Shown here one piece after another: positions 39,962 through 48,473 of a stretch of 64,000 nucleotides of DNA; the stretch's first letter is position 1; each line of letters starts with the position of its first letter. Source of the stretch: Prescottella defluvii (GTDB lineage Bacteria; Actinomycetota; Actinomycetes; Mycobacteriales; Mycobacteriaceae); NCBI GenBank assembly GCA_029690005.1, contig CP121458.1, positions 2,542,001 through 2,606,000 of the forward strand. The letters are read 5' to 3'. The notes under the pieces were generated by a model that saw only the letters and a program-made list of their open reading frames with translations, had not been told where the DNA came from and searched no databases. The position numbers were made by a program, and so were the translations under genes.

Positions 39962-40615
39962 TCAGATGGTCAGGTCGTCGAGAGTCCCCTTCCCGGTTGC
40001 TGCGAACATGGTGAGTTCGTCCAGCGAATCGATGATGGCGTGTGCGCCGGCAGCGCGAAGTGTGGCTTCACCCGCGTAACCGCCGCGGACCCCGATGGGG
40101 ATGTAGCCGGCTTCCGTCGCGCAGGCCATGTCGTAGGCGGTGTCGCCGACGTAGAAGGCCCGGTCACCGTGATGCCGGAGTGACCGCAGGACCGAGGTCT
40201 TGTCCGCGGCCGGGGCGACGACCATATCCCAGAGTGTCGGCACGTTCAGGGTATTGATGTCGAAGGCGACGGCATCGGCCGACGCAGCGGAGACGACGCC
40301 CAGCCAGGCGCCGCTGTCGGCGAGGGCGACGAGGGCGTTGCGCGTGCCGGGACGCAGCGTCGTGGTGCGTCGGGTCATCGCTGTGTTCCACCGGGATTCG
40401 GCGTCGGGTCCGTGTTCGGTCGGTAAGCCGAGGGTCGCGAACATTTCTGCCATGGGTAGGCGGAACGTGGTGGGGAATTCGTCCTCGGTCACCGGTGGTG
40501 CGTCATAGCTCGCCAGTACGTCGTTGAGGGCGTCACGGGCCCGGTCCGCGTCGCACACGACGGTGCCGTTCCAATCGAACAGCACCATCGTGTGTGCAGC
40601 AGTAGGAGTGCTCAC
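39962..40615 (-). CDS. HAD-superfamily phosphatase, last gene of the ABC operon
   Basis: A 217-residue haloacid-dehalogenase-type phosphohydrolase with a helical cap. Motif I is VLFDWNGTVV (nucleophile Asp14; the usual acid/base Asp two positions on is Asn16), motif II is in LGVVSAAS, the lysine of motif III is in PAADKTSVL, and motif IV is FYVGDTAYDMACA. It resembles phosphoglycolate-phosphatase-like members. GTG 40615 overlaps the stop of the ABC ATPase gene (GTGA), so it is translated with the transporter. The frame is intact. Inferred role: dephosphorylate an imported or released phosphate ester in the cytoplasm. Confidence 0.85.
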   Translation of the reverse strand: MSTPTAAHTMVLFDWNGTVVCDADRARDALNDVLASYDAPPVTEDEFPTTFRLPMAEMFATLGLPTEHGPDAESRWNTAMTRRTTTLRPGTRNALVALADSGAWLGVVSAASADAVAFDINTLNVPTLWDMVVAPAADKTSVLRSLRHHGDRAFYVGDTAYDMACATEAGYIPIGVRGGYAGEATLRAAGAHAIIDSLDELTMFAATGKGTLDDLTI

Positions 40616-41702
40616 GCGCTCACGCTCGCAAGGGTCTCGTTTCGTAGCCCGAGTTCGGTGGCGGTACCGAGTCGGACACCCATTTCGGTCGAGTACACGT
40701 GTACGTGCTCGCGGCGCACTCCGATCGTGACCGGCCGGCCCACCCGGGGGTGTCGGTGACGGGGCAACGGAACGCGACAGTGCTGTGGTCGTCGAGTGCA
40801 ATCTGTACGACGCGGTCCTGGCCGGTCGGTTCGACGAGGACGACGGTACCGGTCAGTTGCCAGTCGCTCTCGTGTCCGCGCATCGAGAGGTGTTCGGGGC
40901 GGATACCGAGTGTGATCGGCTCGGTCCGGCCGCCGATGGGTCCGAACACCGAGTCCCCGGTGCCGGACACGGGGACGAGGTTCATCGGCGGGGATCCCAC
41001 GAAACCGGCGACGAAAAGGGTGGCAGGTGCTGCGTAGAGCTCGTCGGGGGTGCCCACCTGTTCGATTCGGCCGTGGTTGATGACCGCGATGCGGTCGGAC
41101 ATCGCCATGGCGTCGAGTTGGTCGTGGGTGACGTCGATGCCGGTCGCACCGACCTCTCGCAGCAGGGATGCGATCTCGACCCGGAGCGTCACGTGCAGTT
41201 GCGCGTCGAGGCCGGACAGCGGCTCGTCGAGGAGGACGATGCCGCTCCGGCGGGCGAGCGCTCGTGCCAGCGCGATGCGCTGGCGTTGCCCGCCGGACAT
41301 CGCTTTCGGCTTGCGGACGAGGAGGTCCTCGACGCGCATGCGGGTGGCGATGTCGCGGGCCCGAGCCTCGGCTTCCGTTTTGGGGAGGCCGAGGCCGTGC
41401 CGCAGCCCGAGGGTGATGTTCTCGAGTGCGGTCAGGTGCGGATAGAGCGCGAAGTGCTGGAAGACGATGGCCGCGTCGCGTTGGTGCGGGGCGATGCCTT
41501 CCTGCGGCACACCGTCGAAGTGGACACTACCGGCGGTCTGGGTTTCCAGGCCGGCAACGATTCGGAGCAGGGTGCTCTTGCCGGAGCCGGAGGGTCCGAG
41601 GATGGCTACCTGTTCGCCGTCGCCGATGGTGAGGTCGATGCCGTCGAGCGCGGTGACGTCACCGAAGGACTTGCTGATGCCGTGGAGTTCGACTCGGGTC
41701 AT
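40612..41702 (-). CDS. CUT1-type ABC importer ATPase (UgpC/MalK-like; one frameshift)
   Basis: The ATP-hydrolysing subunit of a carbohydrate or glycerol-phosphate importer, 363 residues. Walker A GPSGSGKST (36-44), signature MSGGQRQRIALARAL, Walker B IVLLDEPLSGLD and H-loop VTHDQLDAM; the C-terminal TOBE/MalK-type regulatory domain contains TLGIRPEHLSM. The frame shifts near 40745-40752 (a C short in a run of five); after repair the tail reads RPVTIGVRREHVHVYSTEMG and ends at 40612, overlapping the HAD start. ATG 41702, 4 bases after the binding-protein stop. MalK-like ATPases can energise several importers. Confidence 0.92.
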
Positions 41703-41705
41703 GTC

Positions 41706-43003
41706 TCAGCCCTGCCCGACGATCGAGTCGATGGTGGTGACGGCCCGCTTCACAGTGGGCTCGAGTTCGGAACCGGACTGCAATCCCTGCGACATCTGAC
41801 GGAGTACGTCGTTGATCTGCGAGGTCACGGCGCCGTCGAAGCCGCCCCACGGGGAGAGTTCCTTGTCGTAGGTCCAGGCGTACCGCTGTGGCTGGCGGAT
41901 GCCGCTGGTGGCCAGTAGTTGTTCGGCGGCCGCCTTGTCGACCGGGATGTAGGAGTAGTCGGTGCCGCTGGCGGCGAGCACTGCCTCTGTGCCGAGGAGC
42001 TCGGCGACGAGCGCATTGGCGTAGGCTGCGCGGCAACCGTCGTCGCTGAGGACGATCCATCCGTTGCCGCCGGCGGGCAGGAGCCCGTCACCGCCGTTGA
42101 CGGTCGGGAGATCCACTGCTGTCCACTCGAATCCGTTACCGACGGTATTGTTCACGGATGCGATCATCGAGGTCGCGGTGAAGGCCAGAGCGGTCTGCTG
42201 GCTCGTGAAGGCGGAGATCGCATCCGTCTCGTTGACACGGGCTTCGAGGCTGCGCTCGTTCAGCTTTGTCCAGAGGGAGAGCGCGTCGATGCCGGTGGCG
42301 TCACCGAAACCGGCGGTGCCGTCCGCGTTGACGAATGTCCCGCCGGCGCCTTGGACGAAGCCCTGGCCGAGCCAGTCGGGCAGGCGCTGGGTGGGCAGCG
42401 ACACCGACGGGTTCCCGGTCTTCGCGGTGACTTTCGAGGCTGCGGTGACAACGTCGTCGAATGTGCGGATGTCGGTGGCCTTGCCCGCGTTCGCGGAGTC
42501 GAGCATCGTCTGGTTGACGAGCAGTACCGGGGCGGATACCTGGGCGGGGCAAGGTAGACCTTGCCGTCGACCGTACCGGCGGAAAGGAACTGCGACTGGT
42601 ACGTGTCCGCGAGGCCGGCGGTGTCGATGGTGGCGGGCGAGTACTTCTCGACCCAGAAGCGGAGCTGGCCGAGGCCACTCATGATGAGGTCGGGGCGTTT
42701 GCCGACCGCGATGTCCGCGACGACGGTGTTCGTGAGTTCGTCGTAGCTCGTCGTCTTCAAGGGTTCCGCGTGGACCGTCAGGCCCGGATACTTCGCCTGC
42801 AGGTTCGCGACGGCGACCTTCATGGCGTTCTCGCCCTGCGATCCGAAGGTCACGTCGAGGGTGTTCTCCGACGGCGTGCAGGAGTTGATGTCCGTCGCTG
42901 CCGCGATGGCGGTGTTGGTGGACGAGGCACCGCCGCATCCGGTGAGGACGAGGATGCCGGCGGCGAGGGCTCCGGCGGTGCCGGCAAGTCGGGCTGTGCG
43001 CAT
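41706..43003 (-). CDS. Solute-binding lipoprotein, family 1 (one frameshift)
   Basis: The 432-residue extracellular binding protein of the importer. Signal peptide with lipobox LTGC (Cys23), then the periplasmic-binding fold (NTLDVTFGSQGENAMKVAVANL, KRPDLIMSGLGQLRFW, YDKELSPWGG). The frame shifts at 42545-42549 (CCGCCCAGG for CCGGCCCAGG). It resembles binding proteins for sugars or glycerol-3-phosphate (UgpB/MalE type) but no ligand-specific residues can be read. It lies between the permease and ATPase genes in one operon. Confidence 0.9.
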
Positions 43004-43060
43004 GGCGGGTTCTCCTTGGATAAGTGCTGTGATGGCGGGTGTCTGTCGAGTGGCTCGAAG

Positions 43061-43882
43061 CTATCCGGGAATCTCGGCGCCGCTCATGCCCTGCACGAAA
43101 CGGCGCTGGGCGGCGAGGAAGAGCAAGACCACTGGTGCGGTCACGATGACGGCGCCGGCGGCGAGGGCCGCGTAGTCGAAGCCGATGTCGGCATGCTGGA
43201 ACGCGGCGAGAGCGAGGGGCGGGGTGACGAGATCGGGGCTGCGCACGACCAGCAGCGGCCACAGGTAGTCGTTCCAGTGAGCGAAGACCGAGAAGATCGA
43301 GAAGGCTGCGATGCCGGGGCCCGCGAGCGGCACCACGATCTTGCGCAGGATCTGAAAGTGGCCCAGACCGTCGGTGCGGGCGGCTTCGAGGAGAGAGTCG
43401 GGGATGGAGAGCATCTGCTGGCGCAGGAGAAAGATTCCGAAAGCGCTTGTGGTGAAGGGAAGGACGAGTCCGGCGTAGCTGTCCGCGAGACCTGCGGCGT
43501 TGATGCCGATGAAGGTGGGGATCATGGTGGCCTGTGAGGGCATGAGCAGACAGACGAGCACAATCAGGAACACCACCGACGATGCCCGCGTGCGCACTTT
43601 CGCCAGGACGTAGGCCGCGGGTATACAGGTCGCGAGTTGTAGGGCGAGGATCGCGAGGGTCACGATCAGCCCGGTGACGACGGCCCGTCCCATTCCCGCG
43701 TCCTCCCAGGCCCGGGCATAGGACGAGAGGTCGAATTCGGTGGGGATGAACGGAATTCCGCTCTTGTTGGCCTGTTCCACTGGGGCGAGCGAGGTGCGGA
43801 TCATCCAGTAGAGCGGAAACAGGCTGATGACGACGGCGACGGTGAGTAGAACCCACCGGGTGCCGCGGACGAGGATGCTCAT
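43061..43882 (-). CDS. CUT1 ABC permease, UgpE/MalG-like
   Basis: A 273-residue inner-membrane permease with six hydrophobic segments (first: TRWVLLTVAVVISLFPLYWM). The EAA loop that docks to the ATPase reads EAARTDGLGHFQILRKIVVPL. ATG 43882 overlaps the TGA of the partner permease (ATGA). The frame is intact. Expected to pair with the UgpA-like protein to form the channel. Confidence 0.92.
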   Translation of the reverse strand: MSILVRGTRWVLLTVAVVISLFPLYWMIRTSLAPVEQANKSGIPFIPTEFDLSSYARAWEDAGMGRAVVTGLIVTLAILALQLATCIPAAYVLAKVRTRASSVVFLIVLVCLLMPSQATMIPTFIGINAAGLADSYAGLVLPFTTSAFGIFLLRQQMLSIPDSLLEAARTDGLGHFQILRKIVVPLAGPGIAAFSIFSVFAHWNDYLWPLLVVRSPDLVTPPLALAAFQHADIGFDYAALAAGAVIVTAPVVLLFLAAQRRFVQGMSGAEIPG

Positions 43883-44803
43883 CGGTTCTCTCCGGTCAGT
43901 AGGCGACGTTGGAGTACGCCGACGGTGATCAGGGCGACGAGGAGCAGTAACGACAGGGCGGAGGCCGCACCGAGGTCGTAGTAGCTGAATCCGAGCTTGT
44001 AGGACTGGGTGAGCACGGTTTCGGTGGAGTTGAGTGGACCGCCCTGGGTCATCACGTTGACCGCGTCGAAGACCTGCACCGAGTGGAGGATCGCGAGGAC
44101 GGTTGCGAAGACGACGGTCGGCTTCATCATCGGCAACGTGATGCGCCACAGTTTGGGGAGACCGCGGATTCCTTCGGCCCGGGAGGCCTCGTCGATGGTG
44201 GTCGGGATCGTCGCGAGGCCGGCGATGAAGATCATCATGCTGAAGGAGGCGCCGCGCCAGATCCCGACGAGGGCGACTGTCAGCAGGGAGGTGTCGGGTC
44301 GCCGAGCCAGTTCACCGGGGCCATACCGAGGACGCCGAGCGCCTGGTCGACGAAGCCGCCCTGGTAGGCGAAGAGCCACCGGAAACGACCGCCATGGCCA
44401 CCAGATTCGCCGTCATCGGCAGGAACAGAGCGGTGCGCACCCAGGTTCGGCCACGGCCGACGGACTCGGCAAGCAATGCGAGAACGAGACCGATCGTAAG
44501 GCCGGGGACGACGGTCAGCACGGTGTAGACGAGGGTGTTGACTATCGACTGTTGCACCGTCGGGTCGGTGATGATCCGCTGGAAGTTGGCGAATCCGACG
44601 AACTTCCACGCCCCTCCGGCGAGCGGCACGACGAAGAAGCTCGCCACGAGCGACAATATCGCGGGCACGATCACGAATAGGGTCATGGCGATGCCGGCGG
44701 GCAGCACCAGCAAAGCCGGGGCGAACCGATCGCCGCGCGGACCGCGACGCCGCTCGATCGCGTGTGGAACGACGCGGTCGGGTGCGTCGATGGTGGCGGT
44801 CAT
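43879..44803 (-). CDS. CUT1 ABC permease, UgpA/MalF-like (two frameshifts)
   Basis: The partner permease, 308 residues after repair. The N-terminus TATIDAPDRVVPHAIERR is cytoplasmic and membrane segments follow (LLVLPAGIAMTLFVIVPAIL). The EAA loop is DEASRAEGIRGLPKLWRITLPMM. The frame shifts near 44383 and at 44296-44299 (CCGACACC for CCGGACACC on the minus strand). ATG 44803 overlaps the stop of the phosphoesterase-propeller gene (ATGA), linking that enzyme directly to the importer. Confidence 0.9.
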
Positions 44804-46953
44804 CCCGCGCCACCGATCGTCGCGGGGTCGAGTGCGAGGATGGTGCCGTCGGTGCCGACTGCGAGGACACGGTCCCCCGCGTCGGTGAGCGCGGCCGCGA
44901 ACGGTGAGGCGTACTGGGTCCGGCCCAGTTCGGTCCCGTCGAGGTCGATGCGGCGGATCGTGCCGTCGAGTCCGGGCAGGAGAAGGTGCCGGTCGCGCAG
45001 CAGCGGCGGCGCGATGACAGGGTGAGGACGCTTGGTGTACGAGCTCATCGGGAACGGAGCGTCGCCGTCGATCGCGGCTTCCCAGATCGTCTCGCCGGTG
45101 TCGGGGTCGAGCATCCGTAGTCCCAGCCCCGGCACGGTGACGACGTAGCCGTGCCCGGTTATCACCGGGGTGGTCGGGCGTAATTGCCCGGGTGCGAAGC
45201 GGTCCAGAGCGTGGCACCGGTACCTCGGTCGAGGGCTGTGGTGTGGCCGTGTGCGGGCATGACCACGACATCGCGCGCCGCATCGTGTGCTCCGGTGCCG
45301 ATGATCAGCAATCGCTTCAATGATGTGAACGGGTCGTTGGAATCGAGATCTGAACGATTCCAACGGGATTCGCCGGTACGTGCGTCGAGGCCGATCGGGT
45401 CCGCCGGGGTAGGCCAGAAGCCCATGACGAGGAGGTCGCCGACGACGACTGGGGCCGCATGGTTGACGAGGTTGTGGTGGGGGAGAGGTCGGTGCGGTGC
45501 CAGATGCACTGCCCCGTGCGGGCGTCGATGGCGCGGAGATCGGACGGATCCCCGAGGTAGACGGTCCCGTCGGCGAGTGTCGGTGCCCCCCAGGCGAAGC
45601 GGCGCAGCGGGTCGCTCGAGGCGGCACGCCAGCGTTCCTCTCCGGTTGTCGTGTCGAGGGCCACGACGTCTCCGGAGACCTCCGCGGCGATCACGAGACC
45701 GTCACAGATGACCGGTGTCGTCTTCACCGCGGATCGGGTCCGGGCCCGCCACCGCACCGCACCGGTTTCGAGGTCGAGGCATTCGACGGTGCCGGCGGGG
45801 CGGTCCTCGATCTGGGTACCGACGTAGACCGCGCCGTCGTGTACCGCGGCGCCGTGCCGATGCCCGGCACCGGTTGCGTGCGCGGACCACAGGATCGACT
45901 TGTCGGTGGAGGTGACGGTCGCCGCCGAGAAAGTCGATGTGCGCACGTCCGTCAGGGCCTCGGCGTCTCACCGGGCAAGAAGGTTTCGGTGCGCAGGGCG
46001 ACAGTCGTGCCGTCCCAGATCACGTGCCGGAGTCCCGGCGGACTGTAGTCGAGGTTTGCGAAGAACGTGGTCGGGCTGTTGACGTGCAGAGTGCCGTCGA
46101 CGTCGATGACACGGCTGGTGTGCCAGTGCCCGGACAGCGCCGCGATCGGCTGCCACGGGAGTTCGTCGAGAATGGAGGCGTTCGGCTGATCGTGGAACAG
46201 CAGCAGGTACGGGGCACCGAACTCGAGTTGCGCGAGGTCCGCCTTGACCCAGGCGTTCTGGGTCTCGTGGTCGATGCCTGCTTCGTGGCTGTGCCAGTCC
46301 AAGCCGACGATGTGCAGGCCTGCGACGTCGAGACTGAACCACCGCGGGCCGAGGTGGCGCTCGTACAGGGTCGGGTCCGAGGAGTTGGTGAGGTAGTTGT
46401 TCCGGCTGATCGTGAATCCGCGTTCACCGTTCATGTGGTCGTGGTTGCCCGGGATCAACTCGACCGGCACCGGGCTGGACCGCAGGGCCTCGATGTATGC
46501 CTCGTACTCCTCCGGCAACCCGTTGTCGACGAGATCTCCGGTGACGAGGATGCGTCGCGCGGCGGGCGCAAGCGTGGGTAGGCGGTCGAGAAATCCCACG
46601 ACTTGTTCGGGCAGGCTCCCCTCCGCGTACAAGCGGTTGGTGTAGTAACCGGCGTCGATGACACCCCGGGTCGTCATGTGGGTGTCGGTGAGGTGGAGGA
46701 ACTCGTACGGCAGGGGTTGGTCTTCGGGGACGAGAACGAAGCGGAGTTCGGTATCGTCGGTGTCGGGAACACGGTGCCACCAGGGAGCGGCGGTGTAGCC
46801 GGTGGGCCGGGTGAGGACGACGAACCCTCCCCACTCCGCTTGGCGGGCGAGGGTGAAACGGCCGTCGTCATCAGTCCTCGTGACGACGCCACCGGTGGCG
46901 ACGGCCACCCCCACGGCGGGGGTGCCGTCGTCGTACAACACGATGCCGTGCAT
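44800..46953 (-). CDS. Calcineurin-type phosphoesterase apparently fused to a PQQ-like beta-propeller (three frameshifts)
   Basis: Residues 1-80 look like a small beta-sandwich (GTPAVGVAVATGG..DDDGRFTL). Residues 85-330 are a metallophosphoesterase with every metal motif: TDTH (89-92), GDLVD (139-143), GNHD (169-172), FHD (253-255), GHWH (275-278). After GETP the frame changes at about 45959-45964 (CCGAGG for CCGGAGG), and the next frames carry six repeats of the form xDxxTGxxxW (LETGAVRW, TTTGEERW, ARTGQCIW, ARTGESRW, RGTGATLW, PDTGETIW), typical of PQQ-like propellers. Further losses lie near 45483 and 45186-45191. Repaired length is 718 residues. There is no signal peptide, so it should be cytoplasmic. 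The start has AAAGGAG upstream. Alternatively these are two adjacent genes, but no start codon with a ribosome site precedes the propeller. Confidence 0.78.
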
Positions 46954-47011
46954 TGTGAACTCCTTTGTGGCGCTGACACGCCGAGACTGTCGGGTGCGGT
47001 TCGGGAACTGG

Positions 47012-47899
47012 TCAGATGCGGTGCTCGATGAGCACGTCTTCGGCGAGGGCGAGGGCGGTCGCGCTGGTTTCGGCGCGACGGGACAGATTGACGTACAGAG
47101 CGTCGAGTACGGCGAGATGCACGATGCGACTGGACATCGCTTCGACGCGATAGCTGGTCTCGACGCTGCCCGCGACGATGCTCACGGCCACCTCTTCGGT
47201 TAAAGGTGAGGAGGTGAAGCTCGTGAGCGCGACGGTGACGGCTCCGGAGGCCTTGGCGGCTCTGGTCGTCGCGAGGGTTTCGACGGTGGAGCCGGTGTGG
47301 CTGATCGCGAAGAACACGTCGTCAGGGCAGAGCATGCGTGCGGTGACATGCTGGCTGTGCACGTCGGGGGTGAAGGAAGCGTCGAGGCCGAGAGAGACGA
47401 ACCGGTACGCGGTGTCGAGTGCGAGCGGCGCGGAGGTACCGACGGCCCCGAACACGATGCGACGGGCGCCGAGCAGGTAGTCGACGGCGGTCTCGACGGC
47501 ATGAACGTCGAGGGCTTTCGACGCATTGTCGACAGCTCGGGCAGTACTGTCCATGACCTTGTGGGCGATGTCGCCGGCGGTGTCGTCGGGCGTGATGTGT
47601 CCGAGCACGCGGCGATCGTCGGGGATCGATTCGCTCGCGAGGGTGATCTTGAGCTCCTGGTAGCCGCGAAGACCCAGCGTCGTGCACAGCCGCACGACTG
47701 TGGCGGGCGAGCTGCCTGCGGCGGCCGCGAGTTCGGTCACCGAACGGTGGATCACCGCGGCGGGCTCACTCAGAATCGCCTCGGCCACACGACGTTCTGC
47801 CGGCGTGAATGAGATCGATGCTGCCCGGATGCGCTCGACGATGCCTGTTCCGCGCGTCGATGTGGGCGACACCTTTCCTACGGGAATCGTGTTGGTCAC
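47012..47899 (-). CDS. RpiR-family regulator with SIS domain
   Basis: A 295-residue regulator. An N-terminal RpiR helix-turn-helix (AERRVAEAILSEPAAVIHRSVTELAAAAGSSPATVVRLCTTLG) is followed by a SIS domain (RIVFGAVGTSAPLALDTAYRF, FFAISHTGSTVETL) that in the family binds a phosphosugar. I chose GTG 47899 (VTNTIPVGK); longer in-frame extensions upstream read into the promoter. It is the first gene of the operon and lies 58 bases before the phosphoesterase gene, which has its own strong AAAGGAG. It probably controls the operon in response to a phosphorylated intermediate. The frame is intact. Confidence 0.9.
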   Translation of the reverse strand: MTNTIPVGKVSPTSTRGTGIVERIRAASISFTPAERRVAEAILSEPAAVIHRSVTELAAAAGSSPATVVRLCTTLGLRGYQELKITLASESIPDDRRVLGHITPDDTAGDIAHKVMDSTARAVDNASKALDVHAVETAVDYLLGARRIVFGAVGTSAPLALDTAYRFVSLGLDASFTPDVHSQHVTARMLCPDDVFFAISHTGSTVETLATTRAAKASGAVTVALTSFTSSPLTEEVAVSIVAGSVETSYRVEAMSSRIVHLAVLDALYVNLSRRAETSATALALAEDVLIEHRI

Positions 47900-47924
47900 A
47901 GCAGAGAGCAAACCCGGGAGGGTT

Positions 47925-47966
47925 GAACGAATTTCGTTCCCGAGATGAACTAGCTGTGAAATTTCA
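47925..47966 (-). promoter_or_regulatory. Two GAA-TTTC palindromes, candidate RpiR operators
   Basis: GAACGAATTTCGTTC (47925-47939, 7-bp arms around one T) and TGAAATTTCA (47957-47966, perfect) lie 26 and 58 bases upstream of the regulator start and share the GAA..TTTC core. RpiR/MurR-type proteins often bind such sites. They sit where an operator for this operon is expected. Confidence 0.5.
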
Positions 47967-48141
47967 TACCGGCACTCGTCTTGGAACTCATTTTCACGAG
48001 ACGGTGCCTCCGATCTCGATATCGACCGCCGTGCAACTCGATTGCCCACCTCTTGGACATGGGGTGGCCCATGATCGCCCGCGTGTCTGCGGTCACCCCG
48101 CCGTAAAGATCGCATCAACGCGCGCTGCCGGCGGTGTCAGC

Positions 48142-48242
48142 AGAGTGTCAGGACGACGCCCGTGCGCTCGAAACGGGTGCACTCTCCAGTAGGCGCCGGA
48201 TGCGGCGTCTCCACGTCGCGCCGTCGTCCGGTGCGCCTACTG
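48142..48242 (+). promoter_or_regulatory. Structured leader of the kdp operon
   Basis: Two adjoining multi-part hairpins. The first pairs AGAGTG (48142-48147) with CACTCT (48180-48185) around a CCCGT/ACGGG stem. The second pairs CAGTAGGCG (48187-48195) with CGCCTACTG (48234-48242), then CCGGA/TCCGG, then CGGCG/CGCCG. They end just before the ribosome site GGAAGAGGAA of the first small ORF. I see no match to a riboswitch I know. The part 47967-48141 shows nothing else. Confidence 0.45.
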
Positions 48243-48264
48243 AGGAAGTCGGAAGAGGAACGTC

Positions 48265-48357
48265 ATGGCTGATTTGGCCTACGTCGGGTTGATCATCGGA
48301 GTGTTTACCGTCTGTGCGCTGGTGTTGCGTGGTCTGCAGACGAGGAGCATCCGGTGA
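48265..48357 (+). CDS. 30-residue membrane peptide preceding kdpF
   Basis: ATG 48265 with GGAAGAGGAA upstream encodes MADLAYVGLIIGVFTVCALV then LRGLQTRSIR: one transmembrane helix with a basic tail. Its TGA overlaps the GTG start of kdpF (GTGA), so both are coupled. I recall similar short ORFs before kdpF in other actinobacteria, but not a named family. It could be a further small subunit of the Kdp complex. Confidence 0.65.
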   Translation: MADLAYVGLIIGVFTVCALVLRGLQTRSIR

Positions 48358-48452
48358 CCGTAGCCGGGACGGTCAGTGTAGCCGTCGTCGTGATCGCCGC
48401 TGCCCTGGTGATCTACCTGCTCATCGCGCTCCTGAACCCCGAGCGGTTCTAG
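48354..48452 (+). CDS. kdpF: KdpF, small subunit of the K+-transporting ATPase
   Basis: A 32-residue single-helix peptide (VTVAGTVSVAVVVIAAALVI then YLLIALLNPERF); the ending LNPERF is the KdpF hallmark. It stabilises the KdpABC complex in the membrane. GTG start overlapping the preceding small ORF; kdpA starts 21 bases later. Confidence 0.92.
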   Translation: MTVAGTVSVAVVVIAAALVIYLLIALLNPERF

Positions 48453-48473
48453 TCCTCGAGAGGTCCCTCGCAC

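Noticed and set aside
48142..48242. Known c-di-AMP (ydaO-type) riboswitch before kdp
   Set aside because: The conserved ydaO sequence blocks are not visible; only hairpins are seen, so it is kept as an unnamed structured leader.
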